Part shown: positions 6,563 to 14,862 of the stretch, in pieces
How the letters are laid out: every line of letters starts with the position of its first letter
Numbering within the stretch: position 1 is the first letter of the stretch
Origin: an uncultured Actinomycetes bacterium
Lineage (GTDB): Bacteria; Actinomycetota; Actinomycetes; S36-B12; UBA5976
Reading direction: 5' to 3'
DNA: 19,298 bases
Assembly: GCA_937896305.1 (NCBI GenBank)
Contig: CALBND010000113.1
Coordinates: forward strand, 1 to 19,298
Position numbers and translations under genes: made by a program
The notes under the pieces: model-generated
Database searches by the model: none
Seen by the model: the letters and a program-made list of their open reading frames with translations, nothing else
What the model was told of the DNA's origin: nothing

Positions 6563-6856
6563 ATGCCCAGAAGAAATAAACCCAAAGGAACTAAAAAAAC
6601 AGAATCACCTGAAATTGATTCTGCTCGATTATTTGGATTAGAACGAGTCGAAGAATGGTCAGATGGTGATTGGGTAATTAGACGAGTTACTGGATCTGCA
6701 GCTACCAAGCCTTATCGCTGTCCAGGTTGCGATCAAGAAATAAGGCCAGCAACACCACACACTGTTGCCTATGTCAGTGGCAACTTAGAAGATCGAAGAC
6801 ATTGGCACACTGCTTGTTGGAATACCGATCGAAAACTTTATAAGAGAGAAATGTAA
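6563..6856 (+). CDS. small zinc-ribbon protein conserved next to nucS
   Basis: A 97-residue protein with a basic N-terminus (PRRNKPKGTKK, 2-12), a central WVIRRVTGSAATKPYRC strand region, and a metal-binding pair: CPGC (53-56) and the HWHTACW element near 80-86. This predicts one bound zinc. Homologues in actinobacteria are often labelled ATP/GTP-binding protein, but no P-loop is present, so I do not repeat that name. Its function is unknown. AGGA at 6552-6555 overlaps the nucS stop codon and lies seven bases before the ATG, indicating co-translation with nucS. The hydrolase gene starts directly after its TAA. The basic tail plus zinc ribbon would suit nucleic acid binding, but that is inference. 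Confidence 0.8.
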   Translation: MPRRNKPKGTKKTESPEIDSARLFGLERVEEWSDGDWVIRRVTGSAATKPYRCPGCDQEIRPATPHTVAYVSGNLEDRRHWHTACWNTDRKLYKREM

Positions 6857-7594
6857 ATGACAGAAATTGTGGCAAATAGTGTTTTACCGGCAAAGCGAGA
6901 AGTTATATCACTGATTACTTTCGATGGTGAAACTTTAATAGGAGAATTAGCAACGCCATTAAGTGGGCAAAGTGTGGCAACAATTGTTACTGTTCATCCC
7001 TTGCCAACACATGGTGGAAATACAGATAGTCATCTATATAGAAAATTATCTTGGCGCCTACCAGCTTTAGCTGGAATTAGTGTTCTTCGATTTAATACTC
7101 GCGGCACCTGTAGCAAATTAGGAACAAGTACTGGAACTTTTGATTCCTCAGAGGGTGAAGGCAAAGATTTAATCGCCGCAATTAAGTTTGTGAAAGAAAA
7201 GAATTTAGGAAAAATTTATGTGGTGGGTTGGTCATTTGGAACAGATGTTACGTTGCGTCATGCTTTTAATCAAGATTTAAGTGGAGTAGTGCTTATTTCA
7301 CCACCACTTCGCTTTACAACTCAAGAAGAATTAGCACGTTGGAAGGATGTTAAATTTCCAGTCTTAGCCCTGATTCCTGAGTTAGATGATTATTTAAGAC
7401 CAGCAGAAGCGACAGAAAAATTTAAAGTTGCACCCAACATTCAATTAATTCCAGAGTTGGGGGCAAAGCATTTATGGGTAGGGGAAAAGAGTGTGCAAAT
7501 AGTTCTCAATCACATAGTGAATTTGATTTCACCTATTTCTGCACCACTTCCAACCAATTGGGATGGACCTATGGAGAAATGGAATGACATCTAA
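6857..7594 (+). CDS. alpha/beta-hydrolase family protein
   Basis: A 245-residue serine hydrolase of unknown substrate. Seen in order: a beta-rich start with the HPLPTHGGNTDSHL loop (47-60, oxyanion-hole type), RFNTRG (78-83), the nucleophile elbow GWSFG with S126, a candidate acid at D177/D178 in PELDDYL, and the histidine at H205 in GAKHLW. The complete triad, with no signal peptide or membrane segment, predicts an active cytoplasmic enzyme. It resembles the compact serine-hydrolase/dienelactone hydrolase group annotated only as alpha/beta hydrolase. The start codon follows the previous stop with no gap (TAAATG), so translation is probably coupled to the zinc-ribbon gene. Link to DNA repair is suggested only by position after nucS. 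Confidence 0.88.
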   Translation: MTEIVANSVLPAKREVISLITFDGETLIGELATPLSGQSVATIVTVHPLPTHGGNTDSHLYRKLSWRLPALAGISVLRFNTRGTCSKLGTSTGTFDSSEGEGKDLIAAIKFVKEKNLGKIYVVGWSFGTDVTLRHAFNQDLSGVVLISPPLRFTTQEELARWKDVKFPVLALIPELDDYLRPAEATEKFKVAPNIQLIPELGAKHLWVGEKSVQIVLNHIVNLISPISAPLPTNWDGPMEKWNDI

Positions 7595-7609
7595 GGCCCA
7601 GATTTTAAT

Positions 7610-7638
7610 TTGTCACTAGGATAAGAGATATATAAATT
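7610..7638 (+). promoter_or_regulatory. candidate housekeeping promoter of the thioredoxin-TPR gene
   Basis: TTGTCA (7610-7615, five of six matches to TTGACA) is separated by 17 bases from TAAATT (7633-7638), within an AT-rich run. This predicts transcription starting near 7645, just before the TTG start codon at 7654. If so, the GAGG at 7643-7646 would sit at the very 5' end of the transcript. Overlapping TATATA (7629) and TATAAA (7631) boxes are alternatives with shorter spacers. Confidence 0.4.
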
Positions 7639-7653
7639 AAGTGAGGTTTTAAC

Positions 7654-8583
7654 TTGAGCAATTCAATTCCAATGCGTGGAGCAATTGATTTAGGTGCATT
7701 AGCGCAAGCTAAACAAGCACAAAGTAATGCCAACGAAGCTCTAGCCAATGCCCCAGCTGGTGTAGTAATAGATGCCACAGAAGCTGATTTTCAAGAAAGT
7801 GTAATTAATGCTTCAAATAAAGTTCCAGTTATTGTTGATCTGTGGGCTGAATGGTGTGGACCCTGTAAACAACTTTCTCCAATTTTAGAAAAATTAGCAG
7901 CTGAATTCAAAGGTCAATTTATTTTGGCAAAAGTAGATGTTGATGCCAATCCGAGACTTTCTCAAATGTTTCAAGTGCAATCAATTCCTGCAGTTTTTGC
8001 AATTATCGGCGGATCTGCCATGCCACTTTTTCAAGGAGCAGTTCCAGAAGCCCAAGCTAGACAAGTTTTAGAAGAAGTTATAAAAGTTGCAAAAGAACAA
8101 GGTGTTAATGGTTCTTTAGACACAAATGAATCAAATGAATCAATTGAACCCGAAGAAGTTATAGAAGAGAAATTAGATCCTCGTCTTGAAGCCGCTTTTG
8201 AATCAATCAATAAGGGAGATTTTGCTGGTGCAAAAAATTCTTATCACGAAATGTTGAATCAAAATCCAGCTGATGAAGTTGCAATTGCTGGGATGGCTCA
8301 AGTTGGATTATTGGAAAGAACTTCAAAATTAGATCCAACTGAAGTGAGCAAAAATGCCATGGATAAGAAAAATATTGCTGCTCAAATGCAATTAGCTGAT
8401 GTGGAGATGATGCAAGGAAATCCTGGAGCAGGATTTGCGACTTTGATTGCTGCTATCAAAATAACTAGTGGCGAAGATCGAGATAGTTTGAGAGCTCGGC
8501 TTTTAGAGTTATTTATCCTCGTGGGAGACCAAGATCCTGAGGTAATAAAGGCGCGACGAGACCTAGCAAGCGCATTGTTTTAA
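7654..8583 (+). CDS. thioredoxin-domain protein with C-terminal TPR region (CnoX/YbbN-like)
   Basis: A 309-residue cytoplasmic redox or chaperone-like protein. A short N-terminal extension (SIPMRGAIDLGALAQAKQ, typical of actinobacterial members) leads into a thioredoxin fold at about 38-150 with the redox motif WCGPC (67-71) and the cis-proline region QSIPAVFAI. After an acidic linker (NESNESIEPEEVIEE) the region from about 175 is helical and repeat-like (AFESINKGDFAGAKNSYHEMLNQNP), as in YbbN/CnoX proteins, which protect unfolded proteins and bind chaperonin. Both cysteines are present, so oxidoreductase activity is possible, unlike E. coli CnoX. The TTG start is supported by GAGG at 7643-7646; an internal ATG at 7672 is the alternative. 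It probably has its own promoter. Confidence 0.88.
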   Translation: MSNSIPMRGAIDLGALAQAKQAQSNANEALANAPAGVVIDATEADFQESVINASNKVPVIVDLWAEWCGPCKQLSPILEKLAAEFKGQFILAKVDVDANPRLSQMFQVQSIPAVFAIIGGSAMPLFQGAVPEAQARQVLEEVIKVAKEQGVNGSLDTNESNESIEPEEVIEEKLDPRLEAAFESINKGDFAGAKNSYHEMLNQNPADEVAIAGMAQVGLLERTSKLDPTEVSKNAMDKKNIAAQMQLADVEMMQGNPGAGFATLIAAIKITSGEDRDSLRARLLELFILVGDQDPEVIKARRDLASALF

Positions 8584-8589
8584 ATCAAC

Positions 8590-8595
8590 TAAACT
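8590..8595 (+). promoter_or_regulatory. candidate -10 box of a leaderless promoter for the cysteine desulfurase gene
   Basis: TAAACT ends seven bases before the ATG at 8603, in a 19-base gap with no Shine-Dalgarno sequence. No -35 box is evident. This is the geometry of actinobacterial leaderless promoters. Read-through from the upstream gene is also possible. Confidence 0.3.
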
Positions 8596-8602
8596 TAAGA
8601 AC

Positions 8603-9778
8603 ATGACTTATTTAGATCATGGGGCAACTACACCCATGCTTCCTGAAGCAATAGCAGCAATGTCTGCCGTGATGGCTCAACCAGGAAACCCTTCTTCGGT
8701 ACATTCATCCGGAAGACAAGCTCGAAGAATTGTGGAAGAAAATAGAGAATTAATTGCAGCAGCAATTGGGGCAAGACCAATCGAAGTAATTTTTACAGCA
8801 GGTGGAACAGAATCAGATAACTTAGCAATTAAAGGTTTATATTGGGCACAGAATTCAAAAGACAAAAATAGGAATAGAATTTTAGCGTCGTCGATTGAAC
8901 ATCATGCAGTTTTAGACACTGTTATCTGGATGGGTGAACATGAAGGTGCAAATGTTGAATTTCTACCAGTTGATAAAGATGGCCGGGTTCAGCCTGAAAC
9001 TTTAAGAAAAGCTTTTGAGAAAAATCCAAATGATGTTGCATTAGTTTCAATTATGTGGGCAAACAATGAAGTTGGAACAGTTGAACCAATTAAAGAACTT
9101 GCTGCTATCACACATGAATTTGGTTCAATTTTTCATTCAGATGCTGTACAAGCAGTTGGTTGTCTACCGGTTCATTTTCAAGAATCAGGCGCAGATGCAT
9201 TAACTATTAGTGGACATAAACTTGGTGGACCAATTGGAATTGGTGCTCTAATATTAAAAAGAGATATTGAATTGACTCCAATATTGCACGGTGGAGGACA
9301 AGAAAGAGATGTTCGCTCCGGAACTTTGCCAGTAGCACTAATTGCAGGATTTGGGGCAGCTGTTGTTACAGCCGTCACTCAAAGAGTTTCAAGAGCTAAT
9401 CGTCTAACAACTTTAAGAAAAGATTTGGTTAAAAGAATTCTTGCAACAATTTCTGAAGCAGTGTTCAATGGAGATCCAGAAAATCGTTTACCAGGAAATG
9501 CACATTTTTCTTTTACGGGATGTGAAGGTGATGCTTTATTAATGTTGTTGGATGCTCAAGGAATCGAATGCTCCACTGGTTCTGCATGTAGTGCAGGTAT
9601 TCCACAACCATCCCATGTTTTGTTAGCAATGGGTAGAGATGAAGCAACCGCAAGAGGATCATTGAGATTTTCATTTGGCACAACTTCCACACCAGATGAT
9701 GTTGATTCAGTTTTACAATTTTTACCAGCCGTAGTTGAAAGAGCAAAAAGAGCTGGAAAGCCTGCAGTGAAGATATGA
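8603..9778 (+). CDS. cysteine desulfurase (NifS/IscS family)
   Basis: PLP enzyme that removes sulfur from L-cysteine as an enzyme-bound persulfide, leaving alanine. The 391-residue length is standard. Seen: YLDHGATTPMLPEA at the N-terminus, TAGGTESDNLAI (65-76), the substrate/PLP region SIEHHAVLD, the PLP lysine K206 in SGHKLGGP, SGTLP (239-243), and the catalytic cysteine C329 in CSTGSACSAG. The longer, flexible catalytic loop of this type fits IscS/NifS rather than SufS. The stop codon overlaps the mnmA start by four bases (ATGA), so the two are translated together. This points to direct sulfur delivery to MnmA, although supply to iron-sulfur or cofactor assembly is also likely. No iscU or sufU is in the window. 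Confidence 0.95.
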   Translation: MTYLDHGATTPMLPEAIAAMSAVMAQPGNPSSVHSSGRQARRIVEENRELIAAAIGARPIEVIFTAGGTESDNLAIKGLYWAQNSKDKNRNRILASSIEHHAVLDTVIWMGEHEGANVEFLPVDKDGRVQPETLRKAFEKNPNDVALVSIMWANNEVGTVEPIKELAAITHEFGSIFHSDAVQAVGCLPVHFQESGADALTISGHKLGGPIGIGALILKRDIELTPILHGGGQERDVRSGTLPVALIAGFGAAVVTAVTQRVSRANRLTTLRKDLVKRILATISEAVFNGDPENRLPGNAHFSFTGCEGDALLMLLDAQGIECSTGSACSAGIPQPSHVLLAMGRDEATARGSLRFSFGTTSTPDDVDSVLQFLPAVVERAKRAGKPAVKI

Positions 9779-10854
9779 CAAAGCGTGTAGTTGCTGCGAT
9801 GAGTGGTGGCGTTGATTCTTCAGTTGCCGCATCCAGATTAGTTGAGCAAGGCTATGACGTTGTTGGAGTTCATTTGGCTCTAGCGAAAGTAAAAGGTCAT
9901 GGTGGGAGAAAAGGTTGTTGCACACTAGATGATGCCAGAGATGCTAGAAGAGTGGCTGATCGTTTAGGAATACCTTTTTATGTTTGGGATGTTTCTGAGG
10001 AATTTCAAAAAGAAGTTATTGAAAATTTTGTTTCTGAATATTCAGAAGGAAAAACACCGAATCCTTGTGTGAGATGTAATGAGAAAATTAAATTTGCAGC
10101 AGTTTTAACTAGATCTTTAGCTTTGGGTTTTGATGCGGTGGCAACAGGTCATTATGCCCAAATAGTTGAATCTGAAAATGGTCCTTTGCTGTATCGCGCA
10201 GTGGATGAAAATAAAGACCAATCTTATGTTTTAAGTGTTTTAAATCAAGAAAAATTAAGTCACACAATTTTGCCTTTAGGTGATTCCAAGAAACCAGATA
10301 TCAGAGCTGAAGCTGAAGCTCGGGGCTTAATTACTGCTGCTAAACCAGACTCACATGATATTTGTTTTATTCCAGATGGTGATACCGCAGGATTTTTACA
10401 TAAAAAATTAGGTGATGTTCCTGGAAAAATTATTGATGCCCAAACCGGTGAAGAAATAGGTGAGCATGATGGCTTATTTGAATTCACAGTTGGACAAAGA
10501 AAAGGTTTGCATCTTGGAGTGCCAAGACAAGACAGAGCGCCTCGTTATGTTATTGAAAAAGATATAAAAACCAACACAGTCATGGTTGGACTTCCAACAC
10601 TTCTCAGAGTTGATGTTGTAACAGCCACTAATTTAATTTGGTGTGGTCCAACTCCTGCAGCAGAATTTGATTGCAAGGCCCAAGTCAGAGCACATAGTGC
10701 CCGCTTAGCAGCAAAAACATTTCATAACGATGGCAATTTAACAGTTGAATTTATTGAACCTTTGCAAGCATTAGCCCCTGGTCAAACCATTGCACTTTAT
10801 GACGGAGAAAGAGTAATAGGTAGTGGCACAGTTGTAACAACTTCACGCAGTTAA
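9775..10854 (+). CDS. mnmA: tRNA-specific 2-thiouridylase
   Basis: Makes 2-thiouridine at the wobble position U34 of Lys, Glu and Gln tRNAs, using ATP to activate the base and persulfide sulfur. The 359-residue protein has the PP-loop SGGVDSS (10-16), the first catalytic-type cysteine at C101 in NPCVRCNEKIKF (an extra C98 precedes it), and the persulfide cysteine C197 in DSHDICFIPDGD. The barrel-like C-terminal region (from about 210) carries FTVGQRKGLHLG. An added KGCCTLDDARDARRVAD segment near 46-62 matches actinobacterial forms. Its ATG overlaps the stop of the cysteine desulfurase gene. No TusA-E relay genes are present here, consistent with direct transfer from the desulfurase as described for paired nifS-like/trmU genes in Gram-positives. 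Confidence 0.96.
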   Translation: MTKRVVAAMSGGVDSSVAASRLVEQGYDVVGVHLALAKVKGHGGRKGCCTLDDARDARRVADRLGIPFYVWDVSEEFQKEVIENFVSEYSEGKTPNPCVRCNEKIKFAAVLTRSLALGFDAVATGHYAQIVESENGPLLYRAVDENKDQSYVLSVLNQEKLSHTILPLGDSKKPDIRAEAEARGLITAAKPDSHDICFIPDGDTAGFLHKKLGDVPGKIIDAQTGEEIGEHDGLFEFTVGQRKGLHLGVPRQDRAPRYVIEKDIKTNTVMVGLPTLLRVDVVTATNLIWCGPTPAAEFDCKAQVRAHSARLAAKTFHNDGNLTVEFIEPLQALAPGQTIALYDGERVIGSGTVVTTSRS

Positions 10855-10861
10855 ATAGTCT
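10832..10861 (+). promoter_or_regulatory. candidate leaderless promoter of ligA
   Basis: TTGTAA (10832-10837) is followed after 18 bases by TAGTCT (10856-10861), which lies seven bases before the ligA ATG at 10869. There is no Shine-Dalgarno sequence in the 14-base gap. This predicts a transcript beginning at or within a base or two of the start codon. The -35 box lies inside the end of mnmA. Confidence 0.4.
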
Positions 10862-10868
10862 GTCTGAC

Positions 10869-13052
10869 ATGACTAAATCTATTCCAGATTCTGCAAAAAA
10901 AAGATGGCTAGAATTAGTTGAACTAATTGAAGACGCTAGAAGACAATATTACGTATTAGACTCCCCAACAATTTCAGATGATGAATATGACAAAGCCTTC
11001 AAAGAAATAGAAACACTTGAACAAAAATATCCTGAATTAGTAACCCAAGATTCTCCAACACAATCTGTGGGAGGTGTTGCATCTGAACTTTTTGAACCAG
11101 TGCAACATCGAGTAAGAATGATGAGCTTGGACGATGTTTTTGATCTGGAGGAGTTAGAAGAATGGGCCAATAGAGTTGGTAAAACTACACAAACATTTCC
11201 TGAAACAATTTGTGAACTAAAAGTTGATGGACTAGCTCTTAATCTGCTCTATCTTGAGGGCAAATTGTCTCGAGTTGCCACCAGAGGAGATGGCAGAGTT
11301 GGGGAAGATGTCACATACAACACTTTGTTTATTCCTTCAATCCCACGAGAATTGATTGCTAAAGAAGGCGCACAAATTCCTGAAGTTATTGAAGTTCGAG
11401 GTGAAGTTTATTTTGAATTAGCAGATTTTGATTCTCTAAATAATGAAGTTATGGATCTTGGACGTACTCCTTTTGCTAATCCCCGAAATGCTGCCGCTGG
11501 AACGATTAGACAAAGAGTGGACAAAAGAGAAGAAGAGCTAGCTGTAGCAAAAACTGATAAAAAATCTGAATCTCGAATCGAAAAACTAACTTCAGAATTT
11601 AAACGCTCAACAGCCTCTTTAACCAGATTAAAATTAGTTGTCCATGGAATTGGAGAACTAAATGGATTGGAATTTAAAACTCAAGATCAGGCTTATAAAA
11701 CTTTAGCTAACTTAGGTTTACCTGTGGCAAATACGACTAGGGTTACAAAAAACTTAAAAGAAGTAATTGAATTTATAAATGAATTTGGTGAGAAAAGAAG
11801 AAGTCTTTCACATGAAATTGATGGGGTCGTTGTGAAAGTAAATGATATTAATTCGCAAAAAAATCTAGGAGCAACTAGTAGAACCCCAAGATGGGCAGTT
11901 GCCTACAAATATCCACCAGAAGTTGTGCGAACTAAATTGCTTGATATTGAAGTAAACGTCGGTCGAACTGGAAGAGTTACTCCTTTTGCAGTCATGCAAC
12001 CGATAAAAGTAGCAGGCTCAACTGTTTCTATGGCTACATTACATAATCAAAAAGAAATAATTCGAAAAGGTGTATTAATTGGAGACACTGTTTATTTGCG
12101 TAAAGCTGGAGATGTAATCCCTGAAATTGTGGGTCCAGTTATTGAATTGCGTGATGGTTCTGAAAAAACGTTTATCATGCCAGCAAAGTGTCCTGAATGT
12201 AATACCCCTTTAGCACCTGCTAAAGAAGGCGATATAGATCTGCGTTGTGGCAATGCTAAAAGTTGTCCTGCTCAATTAAGGGAACGTTTGTTTTATGTTG
12301 GATCCAGGGGAGCAATGGATATTGAAGGCTTAGGCGCAAAATCTGCTGCAGCATTATTAAATGACAAGATACTGAGTGATGAGGGTGAATTATTTAATTT
12401 AACAAAAGAAGATTTAATAGTTAGTGAATATTTTACGAGAGCTGCCCTCAAAGGCGAATCGAGTCGACAGTTAAATAAAAACGGGGAAGAACTGTTATCA
12501 CAACTTAATGCTGCAAAAACCAGACCACTTTGGAGAATTTTGGTCGCACTATCTATTAGACACGTTGGTCCAACTGCAGCTCAAGCATTAGCAAGAGAAT
12601 TTAGAACTTTAGAAAATATTGCGAATGCTAAATCAGAAACCTTGGCAAGTGTAAATGGAGTTGGCGAAGTAATAGGTATCGCTGTAAAAGAATGGTTTAG
12701 TGAAAGCTGGCATAAAGAAATTGTTGGCAAATGGGCCAGAGCTGGGGTAAGAATGCAAGATGAAGAAATCACTGGACCCCAACCATTTAAAGATATGAAT
12801 TTTGTAATCACAGGATCAGTTCCAAATCTTTCAAGAGATGCCGCTACAAATGCGGTCTTGGAAAGGGGTGGAAAAGTTTCTGGATCAGTAAGTAAAAACA
12901 CCACCATGTTGATTTATGGCAGAGCCGATGGCAGCAAATTCACAAAGGCGATAAGTCTAGGAATCCCAAGATTGGATGCAGAAAACTTTGAGGTTTTGCT
13001 AAATAAAGGCTTTAGCGAAGCACTGAAGTTAGCAACAACTGAGCCCAATTAA
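10869..13052 (+). CDS. ligA: NAD+-dependent DNA ligase
   Basis: Seals nicks at replication and repair using NAD+. Domains in order: Ia (1-70, RRQYYVLDSPTISDDEYD); the adenylation domain with the AMP-accepting lysine K118 in ELKVDGLALN, EVRGEV (175-180) and NPRNAAAGT (204-212); the OB fold (from about 350, NVGRTGRVTPFAV); a four-cysteine zinc finger (C441, C444, C460, C466); helix-hairpin-helix repeats (about 480-620, IRHVGPTAAQAL, NGVGEVIG); and a C-terminal BRCT domain (about 640-715, FVITGSVPNLSRDAA). At 727 residues it is longer than the usual 670-700. Much of the excess is a charged helical stretch near 217-248, within the adenylation domain. The gene appears intact. gatC starts 10 bases after its stop. 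Confidence 0.97.
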   Translation: MTKSIPDSAKKRWLELVELIEDARRQYYVLDSPTISDDEYDKAFKEIETLEQKYPELVTQDSPTQSVGGVASELFEPVQHRVRMMSLDDVFDLEELEEWANRVGKTTQTFPETICELKVDGLALNLLYLEGKLSRVATRGDGRVGEDVTYNTLFIPSIPRELIAKEGAQIPEVIEVRGEVYFELADFDSLNNEVMDLGRTPFANPRNAAAGTIRQRVDKREEELAVAKTDKKSESRIEKLTSEFKRSTASLTRLKLVVHGIGELNGLEFKTQDQAYKTLANLGLPVANTTRVTKNLKEVIEFINEFGEKRRSLSHEIDGVVVKVNDINSQKNLGATSRTPRWAVAYKYPPEVVRTKLLDIEVNVGRTGRVTPFAVMQPIKVAGSTVSMATLHNQKEIIRKGVLIGDTVYLRKAGDVIPEIVGPVIELRDGSEKTFIMPAKCPECNTPLAPAKEGDIDLRCGNAKSCPAQLRERLFYVGSRGAMDIEGLGAKSAAALLNDKILSDEGELFNLTKEDLIVSEYFTRAALKGESSRQLNKNGEELLSQLNAAKTRPLWRILVALSIRHVGPTAAQALAREFRTLENIANAKSETLASVNGVGEVIGIAVKEWFSESWHKEIVGKWARAGVRMQDEEITGPQPFKDMNFVITGSVPNLSRDAATNAVLERGGKVSGSVSKNTTMLIYGRADGSKFTKAISLGIPRLDAENFEVLLNKGFSEALKLATTEPN

Positions 13053-13062
13053 GATAGTAAAC

Positions 13063-13359
13063 GTGTCTCGAATAACCCGTGAAGAAGTAGCAAACCTCGC
13101 CAGATTGGCCAGATTAGATTTAGCAGAAGCTGAATTAGATGAGTACGCCAAGCAACTAGAAATTATTCTTGAATCAGTTGCCAAAGTTGGCGAAGTAGCC
13201 ACAGCTGATGTTAAGCCCATGTCTCATGCCACAGGTTTAGTAAATATTTTTCGGGAAGACAAAGTTGAAACTTCATTAGACAGAGAAGAAATATTAAAGT
13301 CAGCTCCAGCCACAGAAGATTTTAGATTCAGAGTTCCTCGTATTTTGGATGAGGAATAA
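13063..13359 (+). CDS. gatC: Asp/Glu-tRNA amidotransferase subunit C
   Basis: Small GatC subunit that wraps around GatA and steadies the GatCAB complex, which converts Glu-tRNA(Gln), and in many bacteria Asp-tRNA(Asn), to the amidated forms. It is 98 residues, the normal size, with the family start ITREEVANLARLARLDL (4-20), a mid-chain LDEYAKQLEIIL helix, and the closing FRVPRILDEE. The start is GTG. No Shine-Dalgarno sequence is visible, and TAAGAT (formed by the ligA stop codon) lies seven bases upstream. gatA begins directly after its stop (TAAATG), with GAGGA at the gatC end as its ribosome binding site. Confidence 0.96.
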   Translation: MSRITREEVANLARLARLDLAEAELDEYAKQLEIILESVAKVGEVATADVKPMSHATGLVNIFREDKVETSLDREEILKSAPATEDFRFRVPRILDEE

Positions 13360-14862
13360 ATGTCTGACTTAACAAAACTCAGTGCTTTTGAATTAAGCCA
13401 ACAACTTCAAGCAGGCAGCGTTAGTGCCGAAGAAGTAACGAATGCACACCTAGATCGCATCGAAGAATTAGATAAAAAAGTGCAATCATTTTTACATATT
13501 GATAAAACAGGTGCACTCAAGCAGGCAAAGGAAGTAGATAGCAAGAGAAAAGAAAAACAAAAATTATCCAAACTTGCTGGAGTGCCTCTTGCCCTAAAAG
13601 ATGTATTAACTCAAAAAGATGTTCCAACTACTTGCGGATCAAAAATATTAGAAGGTTGGTTACCTCCATATGATTCAACAGTTGTTAAAAACTTAAAGAA
13701 TGCTGGCATCGTAATTCTGGGTAAAACTAACATGGATGAATTCGCCATGGGTTCTTCAACAGAAAACAGTGCATATTTTTCTACTAAGAATCCTTGGGAT
13801 CTAACAAAAATTCCGGGCGGATCTTCAGGTGGTTCCTCTGCGGCAGTGTCAGCATTTTTTGCACCTCTTTCAATTGGCACAGACACTGGCGGCTCTATTA
13901 GACAACCAGCAGCTGTGACTGGAATTGTGGGAGCAAAACCGACTTATGGTGGAGTTTCTAGATATGGCTTAGTGGCATTTGCTTCATCTCTTGATCAAGC
14001 AGGACCATTTGCGAGAACTGTTTTAGATTGTGCGATGTTGCATGAAGTTATGGCTGGTCACGATCCTAAAGATTCCACAAGTATCAATCAAAGAGTTCCA
14101 GACGTTGTTGCTGCAGCTCAAATGCAAGATGTTAAAGGAATGAAGATTGGCTACATTAAAGAATTAAATGGTAAAGGCTGGCAACCAGGAGTTATCAATA
14201 GATTTAATGAATCTATTGAATTACTTAAATCAATGGGTGCTGAAGTAAAAGAAATATCACTTCCTCATTCAATTTATGCCTTAGCAACTTACTACTTAAT
14301 TGCTCCTAGTGAGGCAAGCAGTAATTTAGCCAGGTTTGATGGCATGCGCTATGGCTTAAGAGTTGATGATGGTAATTCAAGTGCTGAAGAAGTAATGAAT
14401 AAAACACGTGAAAAAGGATTTGGTAAGGAAGTTAAAAGAAGAATCATGATCGGAACTTATGCTCTATCCTCTGGTTATTACGATGCATATTATGCGCAAG
14501 CACAAAAAGTTAGAGCACTTATTGCCCAAGATTTAACTGATGCTTTTAAGGAAGTTGATGTATTAATTTCTCCAACTTCACCAACCACTGCTTGGGGATT
14601 GGGTGAACGAGTTAATGATCCAATGGCTATGTATCTTGCTGATTTGGCAACATTGCCACCTTCTCTTGCTGGAATTCCTGCAATGAGTGTGCCAATTGGT
14701 TTAGCTGACGAAGATAAATTACCAGTCGGATTACAAATCATTGCTCCCTTTATGCAAGATGATCGCATGTATCGAGTCGGAGGAGCTGTTGAAGCTTCTT
14801 TGAAATCTAAATGGAATGGATTACTAATTGATCAAATTCCTACTTTAGGTGGGGCATCGTGA
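13360..14862 (+). CDS. gatA: Asp/Glu-tRNA amidotransferase subunit A
   Basis: Glutaminase-type amidase subunit that releases ammonia from glutamine or asparagine and passes it to GatB. The 500-residue protein carries the amidase signature with the full Ser-cisSer-Lys triad: K80 in LALKDVL, S155 in GGSSGGSSAAVSA, and the nucleophile S179 in TDTGGSIRQPA. Other matches are VVKNLKNAGIVILGKTNMDEFAMGSS (108-133) and the C-terminal PTSPTTAWGLGE and GIPAMSVPIG segments. It starts with no gap after gatC and overlaps gatB by four bases (GTGA), so the three subunits are likely made in step. Nothing is missing or unusual. Confidence 0.97.
   Translation: MSDLTKLSAFELSQQLQAGSVSAEEVTNAHLDRIEELDKKVQSFLHIDKTGALKQAKEVDSKRKEKQKLSKLAGVPLALKDVLTQKDVPTTCGSKILEGWLPPYDSTVVKNLKNAGIVILGKTNMDEFAMGSSTENSAYFSTKNPWDLTKIPGGSSGGSSAAVSAFFAPLSIGTDTGGSIRQPAAVTGIVGAKPTYGGVSRYGLVAFASSLDQAGPFARTVLDCAMLHEVMAGHDPKDSTSINQRVPDVVAAAQMQDVKGMKIGYIKELNGKGWQPGVINRFNESIELLKSMGAEVKEISLPHSIYALATYYLIAPSEASSNLARFDGMRYGLRVDDGNSSAEEVMNKTREKGFGKEVKRRIMIGTYALSSGYYDAYYAQAQKVRALIAQDLTDAFKEVDVLISPTSPTTAWGLGERVNDPMAMYLADLATLPPSLAGIPAMSVPIGLADEDKLPVGLQIIAPFMQDDRMYRVGGAVEASLKSKWNGLLIDQIPTLGGAS

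Noticed and set aside
6563..6856. ATP/GTP-binding function often attached to this small protein
   Set aside because: No Walker A or other nucleotide-binding motif is present; the visible feature is a Cys/His zinc site.
7585..7615. TGACATCT with AGAT and TGTCA as a hairpin after the hydrolase gene
   Set aside because: The right side needs a seven-base bulge and has no proper T-run; too weak to call a terminator.
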